In this document: positions 9,103 through 14,357 of the stretch, one piece after another
How positions within the stretch are numbered: the first letter of the stretch is position 1
How the letters are laid out: every line of letters begins with the position of its first letter
Assembly (NCBI GenBank): GCA_903834675.1
Contig: CAILKC010000259.1
Span: forward strand, 1-14,492
Direction: 5' to 3'
DNA length: 14,492 bases
DNA from: an uncultured Victivallales bacterium
GTDB taxonomy: Bacteria > Verrucomicrobiota > Lentisphaeria > Oligosphaerales > JAFGRS01
Notes under the pieces: generated by a model
Told to the model about the DNA's origin: nothing
The model's input: the letters and a program-made list of their open reading frames with translations, nothing else
The model's database searches: none
Position numbers and translations under genes: made by a program

Positions 9103-9780
9103 ATGATCCCTTGGGAATTCCTTGGCAGCGCGCAGGCTCCGGGAGACGGCGAGGAGTTGAGCCTCTACCGCCGGGGCAACGAGTTCTCGATCCGGGTGAA
9201 GGCCTGCCAGCTCATGGGCAGTACCGCCTATGGCTCGGAAGAGGCGTTGGCCGAACTGGTCTGCGCGCGCCTCGCCGGCCGAAGCCGCGTTCGCATGCTG
9301 ATCGGCGGTCTGGGAATGGGCTATACCGTAGGCGCCGCCTTACGACACCTGAGCGCCGAGAGTCAGGTGGTGGTGGCCGAGCTGGTCCCGGCGGTGGTGG
9401 AGTGGAACCGCGGCCCCCTGGCGGACCTGGCCGGCCGACCCTTGGAGGATCCCCGGGTGACGGTTAGAGTGATCGATGTCGCGCGGATTCTGCGCAGCGA
9501 AAAAGAGGCCTACGACGCCATCCTGCTGGACGTGGACAACGGCCCCGAAGGGCTGACCCGGAAAGGCAACAACTGGCTCTACGCTCAAGTCGGCCTGGAG
9601 AGCGCGCAGGCGGCCTTACGCCCGGCCGGGGTGCTGGGCGTGTGGTCATCCCAGCCGAACCGCGCCTTCACCAGGCGCCTACGTCAGGTCGGCTTCAGCG
9701 TAGAGGAAGTCAGCGTGCGCGCCCGCGGGGCCCGCGGGGGTCCCCAGCACCTCATCTGGCTGGCACAACGCACTGCCTGA
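9103..9780 (+). CDS. Spermidine-synthase-like SAM-dependent methyltransferase-fold protein
   Basis: This 225-residue protein has a class I Rossmann fold of the spermine/spermidine-synthase type. The glycine motif is MLIGGLGMGYT (residues 65-75). The acidic residue closing strand 2 is E93 in VVVAELVPA. The later strand is AILLDVDNGPEGL (139-151), with D143 and D145 in place of the catalytic aspartate region of true spermidine synthases. It lacks the usual N-terminal beta-hairpin domain and is about 60 residues shorter than SpeE, so polyamine synthesis should not be assumed. It follows the GH4 gene by 33 bp and lacks a strong ribosome binding site, suggesting cotranscription. The last two codons lie inside the start of the duplicated leader repeat (9774 onward). 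The true substrate is unknown. Confidence 0.75.
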   Translation: MIPWEFLGSAQAPGDGEELSLYRRGNEFSIRVKACQLMGSTAYGSEEALAELVCARLAGRSRVRMLIGGLGMGYTVGAALRHLSAESQVVVAELVPAVVEWNRGPLADLAGRPLEDPRVTVRVIDVARILRSEKEAYDAILLDVDNGPEGLTRKGNNWLYAQVGLESAQAALRPAGVLGVWSSQPNRAFTRRLRQVGFSVEEVSVRARGARGGPQHLIWLAQRTA

Positions 9781-9845
9781 GGCGACGCCCAGTGACGTTG
9801 AGGCAACCGTTCGTAGCCTATCGTAACCCCGGGGCCAAGCACGCC
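9774..9845 (+). repeat. Duplicated leader, copy 1, left part (interrupted)
   Basis: This segment aligns without gaps to 11019-11090. By eye there are about 14 mismatches in 71 positions, with blocks such as TGCCTGAGGCGA, TAGCCTATCG and CCAAGCACGCC fully conserved. It begins in the last codons of the methyltransferase gene. It contains a conserved TAGCCT (9814-9819), 16 bases after GTGACG (9792-9797), which is a weak possible promoter. The leader continues at 10111-10158 on the far side of an inserted element. Confidence 0.85.
9834..9845 (+). repeat. Left 12-bp direct repeat flanking the inserted element (target-site duplication)
   Basis: GCCAAGCACGCC here is identical to 10111-10122. The undisturbed second leader has this motif only once (TCCAAGCACGCC, 11079-11090), so one copy was generated by the insertion. 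Confidence 0.85.
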
Positions 9846-10110
9846 GGGCTGTTTCAAGAAACGACCGCCGTCGTACCGTCGGCAGTGAAAGCGGCGTCGA
9901 CGGGCCGCGTCCGCGGCCCTCTGCCGCACGCACTCCATATCGCGCCTCAGCCAGGTGGAGTGCGTGTGGCAAGGTCGCCAGCGGCGACCGCGACACCGCT
10001 TTGGCTTGGCGCCTGTGCCATGCCTGACGGTGGGTGTTCTCGCGCAACCCGATACGGCAGACAGACTACGGGGTGTTGCGACGCCCAGCCCGGTTTCTTG
10101 AAACAGCCCT
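9846..10110. mobile_element. MITE-like non-autonomous element with 17-bp terminal inverted repeats
   Basis: The left end GGGCTGTTTCAAGAAAC (9846-9862) is the exact reverse complement of GTTTCTTGAAACAGCCC (10093-10109). The pair is flanked by perfect 12-bp direct repeats. Comparison with the uninterrupted leader at 11019-11125 shows that removing the element plus one direct repeat restores a continuous alignment. The interior of about 230 bp has no credible coding region and no transposase. It is rich in hairpins: 9902-9908 with 9913-9919, an 11-bp stem 9927-9937 with 9956-9966, and a 7-bp stem 9973-9979 with 9983-9989. This fits a MITE mobilised in trans. A long target duplication is known for IS4-type transposases among others, but the family is not assigned. 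Whether T10110 belongs to the element is uncertain. Confidence 0.85.
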
Positions 10111-10122
10111 GCCAAGCACGCC
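10111..10122 (+). repeat. Right 12-bp direct repeat flanking the inserted element
   Basis: This is the second identical copy of GCCAAGCACGCC. It lies immediately after the right terminal repeat and is also the point where the leader homology resumes. Confidence 0.85.
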
Positions 10123-10158
10123 CCGGCCAACCGGTCGAGTACGGGAGGCATGTCCATG
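10111..10158 (+). repeat. Duplicated leader, copy 1, right part with ribosome binding site and start codon
   Basis: This aligns to 11079-11125 with a few substitutions and one single-base indel. Conserved parts include CGGCCAACC, CGAGTACGGGAG and CATGTCCATG. GGGAGG (10143-10148) is one base before the ATG at 10150 but seven bases before the ATG at 10156, so 10156 is the likely start. Homology between the two copies stops at this second ATG. Confidence 0.85.
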
Positions 10159-10938
10159 GCCAGCGTTGTTGTTCCTGCCGTCAGCCGTGCTCGGCTCGTG
10201 GCTGACCTTGGCGCTCTGGGCCTCCGCCCCGGCGACCGGCTGTTGGTCCATAGCTCGCTGTCCTCACTAGGCTTTGTGGAAGGGGGACCCGACGCTGTCA
10301 TCGAGGCGCTGCTCGAGTTGCTAGGCCCTGCCGGAACCCTGGTCATGCCCTCATTTCAGAAGGGCAGCGAGCACGTGCTGACACGCCAGGGGGTAGTCTT
10401 CGACGTACGCACCGCGCCCTCGGAGATGGGCGCCATCAGCGAGGCGTTCCGCCGCCGCCCCGGGGTCAGACGTTCGCTCAGCCCGACGCACTGCCTGGCC
10501 GCCTGCGGGCAGGACGCGGCGGCCCTGCTTCAGGGCCATGAGACCTGCACGGTTTCCGCCGGCCGCGGCTCGCCATTTGAGCGCCTGGTGCAGAGCGACG
10601 GCAAGATCCTGCTTCTGGGCGTGACCCACAGCTCCGACACCACCCTCCATTACCTGGAGAACACCGGCGGGGCGCCGACCGTTTGCCGTGAGTGTTTCCG
10701 CCCGGTCGTCATCGCCGGGGATGGCCGTGAAATCATCGTACCCACCTTTCCGCACCTGCCGGGCCTGCGCCGCCGCTACGAGCGCGTTGAGACGCTGCTC
10801 CTGGAGGCCGGAGCCCAGACCAATGGTCCCGTGGGCCAGGCCACGGCCCGACTGGTGGAGGCCGGACCCATGGACGCGCTGGTACGGGAGCAACTCCAAC
10901 GCGACCCCCTCTACCTCATTGAAGTCTTCACGCCCTGA
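10156..10938 (+). CDS. Aminoglycoside 3-N-acetyltransferase (AAC(3))-family acetyltransferase
   Basis: Family members transfer an acetyl group from acetyl-CoA to an amino group. The 260-residue length is normal. Motifs are RLLVHSSLSSLGFVEGG near the N-terminus, AGTLVMPSF, RRSLSPTHCLAACG (H112), GSPFERLVQSDGKILLLG, and SSDTTLHYLENTGG (D161, H165, E168), which carry the conserved histidines and acidic residues of the fold. Many chromosomal homologues have no proven role in drug resistance. The neighbours here are sugar isomerases and glycosidases, so an amino sugar or sugar-nucleotide acceptor is at least as likely as an aminoglycoside. The start at 10156 is chosen from ribosome-binding-site spacing; the ATG at 10150 would add two residues. 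The leader before it is interrupted by the MITE-like element. Confidence 0.88.
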   Translation: MASVVVPAVSRARLVADLGALGLRPGDRLLVHSSLSSLGFVEGGPDAVIEALLELLGPAGTLVMPSFQKGSEHVLTRQGVVFDVRTAPSEMGAISEAFRRRPGVRRSLSPTHCLAACGQDAAALLQGHETCTVSAGRGSPFERLVQSDGKILLLGVTHSSDTTLHYLENTGGAPTVCRECFRPVVIAGDGREIIVPTFPHLPGLRRRYERVETLLLEAGAQTNGPVGQATARLVEAGPMDALVREQLQRDPLYLIEVFTP

Positions 10939-10998
10939 GCGGGTGGCGTCTCCTGACGACACGCAGCCATCTAAGCGACTCAAGGACCAGCGCGCACC

Positions 10999-11017
10999 GT
11001 TATCTTGAAATAGCCCT
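10999..11017. repeat. Degenerate copy of the element's terminal inverted repeat
   Basis: TATCTTGAAATAGCCCT (11001-11017) matches the right terminal repeat plus its outer base, TTTCTTGAAACAGCCCT (10094-10110), with two mismatches. It sits one base before the start of the second leader copy at 11019. No matching left end was found between 10939 and 10998. It is probably a relic or solo end of a related element. Confidence 0.55.
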
Positions 11018-11018
11018 A

Positions 11019-11125
11019 TGCCTGAGGCGATGCTGGTTGACTTTGCGGCGAACGCTCTTAGCCTATCGCAACACCGGGTCCAAGCACGCCACGGCCAACC
11101 TGACGAGTACGGGAGCATGTCCATG
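11019..11125 (+). repeat. Duplicated leader, copy 2 (uninterrupted)
   Basis: This 107-bp segment is the intact counterpart of 9774-9845 joined to 10123-10158. It runs from TGCCTGAGGCGA to the start codon of the next gene. It contains TTGACT (11037-11042) 16 bases before TAGCCT (11059-11064), and a GGGAG ribosome binding site (11111-11115). The ribosome binding site is 7 bases before the ATG at 11123 and only 1 base before the ATG at 11117. Confidence 0.85.
11037..11064 (+). promoter_or_regulatory. Possible sigma-70-type promoter within leader copy 2
   Basis: TTGACT (5 of 6 to the -35 consensus), a 16-base spacer and TAGCCT (3 of 6 to the -10 consensus). The TAGCCTATCG block is invariant between the two leaders, but the -35 is GTGACG in copy 1, so the call is tentative. 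Confidence 0.35.
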
Positions 11126-11989
11126 AAGGTCTCGGCCACTACGGTATTCCTGCCTCACCTAACGCTGGTTCAGCAGGCCGAACTACTGTCGCGGCTCGGC
11201 TATGATGGCATCGAGTTGCGGGTGCGGCGCATCTCGGCTGAGCAGCGCGCCAAGGCCGAGCCCAGTGCCTGGGGCTACCACGTCAACGATGTGACTCCCG
11301 AGAACTTTGCCGCCAAGGCGCCGGAGATTCGGCGGGTGCTGGCGGATCACGGCCTGGCGCTGGCGGGCGTGGCTTCGGCGGCCGCCTGCACCGAGCTGGA
11401 CCACATCAAGCTGCTGGTCGAGGGCGCCGTGGCCGCCGGAGCCCCCTTTATCCGCATCGGCGCGGCCTCTGGCTACAAGGGCGACGGCAGCCAGGATTAC
11501 TGGCAGGTGTACGGCGAAACCGTGGCGGGCTACGCCCGGACGCTGGAGATCAGCCGCGGCTCCGGAGTCAAGATCGTGCTGGAAATCCACGGCGGCACGA
11601 TCCACTGCAGCGCCGCCCTGGCGCACCGCCTGGTCAGCCACTTCAACCCGGCCGAGGTCGGGGTGATTTACGATCCACAGAACATGGTCAAGGACGGCTT
11701 TGAAACGACCGCCCTGGCCGTCCAGCTCCTGGGTCCGTACCTCGCTCATTGCCATGTCGGCGCGCACCGGCCCCTGCCCCCTTCCGAGCGCGATGCCAAA
11801 GGCACCGCCCAATGGAAATGGGAAGGTTGCCGCATGGCCGATGGCCTGTACCATTTCCCCACCCTGATGGCTCAGCTTACGAAGACCGGCTACCGGCACT
11901 TCATCTCGATCGAGGACTTCCGGCAGCTTCCGCCCGAGGAGATACTCAGAGACGCCATCACCTACCTGCGCTCCCTCGAACCCGCCTGA
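11123..11989 (+). CDS. Second sugar phosphate isomerase/epimerase, AP-endonuclease-2-like TIM barrel
   Basis: This 288-residue cytoplasmic TIM barrel begins KVSATTVFLPHLTL and has GYDGIELRV after the first helix. Metal ligands are at the expected positions: E154 in VLEIHGG, D184 in VIYDPQN, H209/H211 in AHCHVGAH, and E264 in FISIEDF. The frame also opens at an ATG at 11018, but that start lies at the edge of the repeated non-coding leader and would add 35 unrelated residues. The GGGAG at 11111-11115 supports 11123. It is clearly diverged from the isomerase at 6753-7544, and the loop after strand 6 is longer (GAHRPLPPSERDAKG), so a different substrate is likely. Candidates are a ketose 3-epimerase or an inosose- or hydroxypyruvate-type isomerase; sequence does not decide. 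Confidence 0.87.
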   Translation: MKVSATTVFLPHLTLVQQAELLSRLGYDGIELRVRRISAEQRAKAEPSAWGYHVNDVTPENFAAKAPEIRRVLADHGLALAGVASAAACTELDHIKLLVEGAVAAGAPFIRIGAASGYKGDGSQDYWQVYGETVAGYARTLEISRGSGVKIVLEIHGGTIHCSAALAHRLVSHFNPAEVGVIYDPQNMVKDGFETTALAVQLLGPYLAHCHVGAHRPLPPSERDAKGTAQWKWEGCRMADGLYHFPTLMAQLTKTGYRHFISIEDFRQLPPEEILRDAITYLRSLEPA

Positions 11990-12100
11990 CGACGACGGAC
12001 CACAAACCGCACTAAGAAACCACAACGGCAAGCCTCCTGTTCGCCTTCGCTGGGACGGGTGTGAAACCACCCTCGGCCTGCCCGTGTCAGAAAGAGCAGT

Positions 12101-12508
12101 ATGGAACGGATTCTGGTGGTGGACGATGAACCGGCAATCCGCTGGATGCTCAGCGTGGGCTTGTCGCGCTTTGGCTACGAGGTTGTGACCGCGGCCGATG
12201 GCCAGGAGGCGATCGACATCCTGAACGGCCCGCTGAAGGTGGACCTGATGATCCTGGACTGGCGCATGCCGAGGGTCTCGGGCCTATCGGTGGTCCGAGA
12301 ACTGATCAGCCAGAAGAAATGCCTGCCCATCCTCATTCTCAGCGGCGCCATCGATATCGAATGCGAAGCGGCAGTTCTTGCCGCCGTGGGGTGCTCACGT
12401 GCTGACGTGTATCTCAAGCCCGTCCGCTTGACAGTCTTCATGGAAGCCATCAAGCGCAAATTGGCGGCGGCCAGCGCGATGATTCCCTCAGCACCCATCC
12501 CGAGCTGA
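12101..12508 (+). CDS. Stand-alone response regulator receiver (CheY-like) protein
   Basis: This 135-residue protein is a single receiver domain. The acidic pocket is D8-D9 in ILVVDDEP, the phospho-acceptor is D53 in MILDWRMP, the switch residue is S81 in ILILSG, and the conserved lysine is K106 in YLKPV. All the residues needed for phosphorylation are present. After the domain there is only a short Ala/Pro/Ser tail (about 120-135) and no DNA-binding or enzymatic output domain. No histidine kinase is in the window. An AG-rich stretch (AGAAAGAG) precedes the ATG. The gap upstream is 111 bp. The GH32-like gene starts 10-31 bp downstream, so the two are very likely cotranscribed. It probably acts by protein-protein contact; its partner is unknown. 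Confidence 0.92.
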   Translation: MERILVVDDEPAIRWMLSVGLSRFGYEVVTAADGQEAIDILNGPLKVDLMILDWRMPRVSGLSVVRELISQKKCLPILILSGAIDIECEAAVLAAVGCSRADVYLKPVRLTVFMEAIKRKLAAASAMIPSAPIPS

Positions 12509-12539
12509 GGCCTGGGACGTGACACCGGAGACGCATGCC

Positions 12540-13907
12540 ATGCAATACTACCGACCGATCGAGCCGCATCTGTTCGTCGGGGACTGCATGCCCTTCTGGC
12601 ACGACGGCGTGTTTCACCTGTACTACCTCATCGACGAAGGGCACCATGCCGCGCTGGGTGGACTGGGCGGACACCAGTGGGGCCATGCCAGCAGTACCGA
12701 TCTGGTGCAGTGGACGCAGCTGCCGCTGGCTCTACCCATCAGTCAGGATTGGGAGGGCTCCATCTGCACCGGTTCCATGCTATTCCACGAGGGCGTGTAC
12801 CATGCCTTCTATGCCACTCGGACGCGGGAGCGCAAGGAGCATCTGAGTCTGGCGCGCAGCCCCGATGGGGTGCATTTTGAGAAGACCCTTCCAAACCCCT
12901 TCTTCGTGCAGCCGCAGGGCTACGATCCGCGGCACTTCCGCGATCCGGTCGTGTTCAGGGATGAGAGCAACGGCCGCTTCCACCTCCTGGCCAGTGCCTG
13001 GCTGGAGAACCATGCGCTGACCACCCGCGCGGGTTGCCTGGCGCATCTCGAGTCCGCGGACCTCACGCACTGGGAGCTGCGCGAACCGTTCCTCCTCCCC
13101 GGCCTGCCGGGGGTGCCGGAGTGCGCGGACTACTTCCGCTGGGGAGACTGGTACTACCTGCTTTTCAGCAACGGCGGCGTGGCACGCTACCGGATGTCGC
13201 GCGGGCCTTTCGGCCCTTGGCAAAGGCCCCCAGCGGATACCTTCGAGGGTGCCACCGCCAGAGTGATGAAGACGGCCGCTTTCGGCCACGACCGACGCCT
13301 TGGGGTGTCCTGGCTGCCCTGGCGCCAGGACAACAAAGACAGAGGCGGCCTCATGTTCGGGGGCAACGCGGTATTTCGGGAGATCGTGCAGGAGAGTGAT
13401 GGCACGCTCTATGCGACCTGGCCGCGAGAGATGGTCCCGGCGACCGGTCCACTGGTACCCCTGACCGTCAGCTTGCGTACCGCGGTCGCGGAGGCCACGC
13501 CCACCGCCGTGACCCTGCATGAGTCCGACGGTCTGGAGGTGGCCCAGCTCTCCGGCGTGCCCGTCGACGCACTGATCCACCTGAGCGTACGCCATGAGGC
13601 CGGCTATGGCGCCTTTGGCCTGCGCCTGCGGGCCGGCGAGAGCTTCGACAGCGGCTACGAGCTGCGTTTCTCGCCCGTCGACCGCAGCGTGCAGTTCGGA
13701 GACGCCGTAACCCGACCGGCCGAGGTCTGTGGTACGGCGATGGACGTGAAGATCGCCATGCGCGGCTCGGTGATTGACGTCTGCGTCGATGACTGGCACT
13801 GCCTCATCGACCGCTGCCCTGAGCAGCACGGCACCCGCCTCACCCTCTTCGCACTCAACGCAGACGTCGCCTTCGACCGCCTCGAGGTCCGACCGCTGCA
13901 GCCCTGA
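12540..13907 (+). CDS. GH32-like (clan GH-J) beta-propeller glycosidase
   Basis: The 455-residue protein begins MQYYRPIEPHLFVGDCMPFW. The N-terminal part is a five-bladed propeller of the beta-fructosidase type: FHLYYLIDEG, then QWGHASSTDLVQWTQLPLAL, then SICTGSMLF. The three expected acidic residues are present: D15 in VGDCMPF (nucleophile position), D135 in HFRDPVVF (transition-state stabiliser) and E194 in GVPECADYF (acid/base). The usual NDPNG around the nucleophile is replaced by GDCMPF, so this is a divergent branch. The C-terminal half (about 300-455) is a beta-sandwich as in GH32. No signal peptide is seen, suggesting a cytoplasmic enzyme. An in-frame GTG at 12519 is an alternative start; GGAG at 12527-12530 is 9 bases before the ATG at 12540, which is preferred. 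Fructoside hydrolysis is likely but unproven. Confidence 0.82.
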   Translation: MQYYRPIEPHLFVGDCMPFWHDGVFHLYYLIDEGHHAALGGLGGHQWGHASSTDLVQWTQLPLALPISQDWEGSICTGSMLFHEGVYHAFYATRTRERKEHLSLARSPDGVHFEKTLPNPFFVQPQGYDPRHFRDPVVFRDESNGRFHLLASAWLENHALTTRAGCLAHLESADLTHWELREPFLLPGLPGVPECADYFRWGDWYYLLFSNGGVARYRMSRGPFGPWQRPPADTFEGATARVMKTAAFGHDRRLGVSWLPWRQDNKDRGGLMFGGNAVFREIVQESDGTLYATWPREMVPATGPLVPLTVSLRTAVAEATPTAVTLHESDGLEVAQLSGVPVDALIHLSVRHEAGYGAFGLRLRAGESFDSGYELRFSPVDRSVQFGDAVTRPAEVCGTAMDVKIAMRGSVIDVCVDDWHCLIDRCPEQHGTRLTLFALNADVAFDRLEVRPLQP

Positions 13908-13943
13908 GGCCGTGCCGAAACCTCACGCCGAAACCGCCTCGCG
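13908..13943. other. Convergent intergenic gap with short repeats
   Basis: The 36-bp gap between two convergent stop codons contains a perfect 9-bp direct repeat (GCCGAAACC at 13914-13922 and 13927-13935). These are framed by GAGGC (13906-13910) and GCCTC (13936-13940), which could pair. No T-run follows, so terminator function is only possible. Confidence 0.3.
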
Positions 13944-14270
13944 CTAGTCGCACTTACACTTGCAGCCGCAGGCACAGTCGCACGGCGGCTCGATGACCAG
14001 CACGCTGTTCGTCGTGCCGTAGGGATTGACCGACTGTTCGCTCGCCTCGACATCCGCGACCCACTCGCCGTCTACCACAAACTTGTACTCGTAGCGGCCG
14101 ACGGCGAGACTGATACGGGCGCGGTACGTGCCGTCCTTCGGCAACCTGGCCAGGCGCCGGACGCTGGGATCCCAGCCGTTGAAGTCGCCCACCACGCACA
14201 CCTTCTTGACCGGCGCTACGGGCGTGTAAACGAAAATGACCTGTCCCTTATCCGTGTCGTGAATGATCAT
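13944..14270 (-). CDS. CBM48/AMPK-type glycogen-binding module with cysteine-rich tail
   Basis: This 108-residue protein is a stand-alone glycogen- or starch-binding beta-sandwich with no catalytic domain. Motifs are VCVVGDFNGWDP (residues 24-35) and GRYEYKFVVDGEW (58-70), then NPYGTTNSVLVIE. Residues W33, K63, W70 and N88 align with the four carbohydrate contacts known from the AMPK beta-subunit domain, so glycan binding is likely retained. The last twelve residues, CDCACGCKCKCD, place six cysteines at every second position, which is unusual for this fold and looks metal- or cluster-binding. The start is supported by AGGAG nine bases upstream on the minus strand (14280-14284). It is convergent with the GH32-like gene. 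Role is inferred: tethering something to storage glycan, or a small sensor subunit. Confidence 0.85.
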   Translation of the reverse strand: MIIHDTDKGQVIFVYTPVAPVKKVCVVGDFNGWDPSVRRLARLPKDGTYRARISLAVGRYEYKFVVDGEWVADVEASEQSVNPYGTTNSVLVIEPPCDCACGCKCKCD

Positions 14271-14305
14271 TTTTGGCAGCTCCTATTGTCGTATATATGA
14301 CCACG

Positions 14306-14325
14306 CTGTCGCCATCTGTCGCCAT
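14306..14325. repeat. Tandem 10-bp direct repeat upstream of the CBM48 gene
   Basis: CTGTCGCCAT occurs twice head to tail (14306-14315 and 14316-14325). Copies one helical turn apart, between a possible promoter and the gene, could be a regulator site. Confidence 0.5.
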
Positions 14326-14329
14326 TTGT

Positions 14330-14357
14330 AGTATATCTCCATCTGCTCTGACTGCAA
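14330..14357 (-). promoter_or_regulatory. Possible sigma-70-type promoter for the CBM48 gene
   Basis: On the minus strand, TTGCAG (14352-14357), a 16-base spacer and TATACT (14330-14335) resemble -35 and -10 elements. A second AT-rich TATATA lies nearer the gene around 14292. The local AT content is unusual for this window, which supports a promoter region, but the exact choice is tentative. Confidence 0.4.

Noticed and set aside
9642..10205. Plus-strand frame through the leader and element
   Set aside because: Low-complexity Arg/Pro/Ala translation across terminal repeats and a target duplication. It overlaps true genes in another frame.
9684..10346. Minus-strand frame across the inserted element
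   Set aside because: It overlaps the methyltransferase and acetyltransferase genes antisense and runs through hairpin-rich non-coding sequence. No domain is visible and it cannot be a transposase.
11018..11122. Upstream ATG extending the second isomerase by 35 residues
   Set aside because: The extension lies in the duplicated leader, which is non-coding in front of the other gene, and a ribosome binding site with proper spacing favours 11123.
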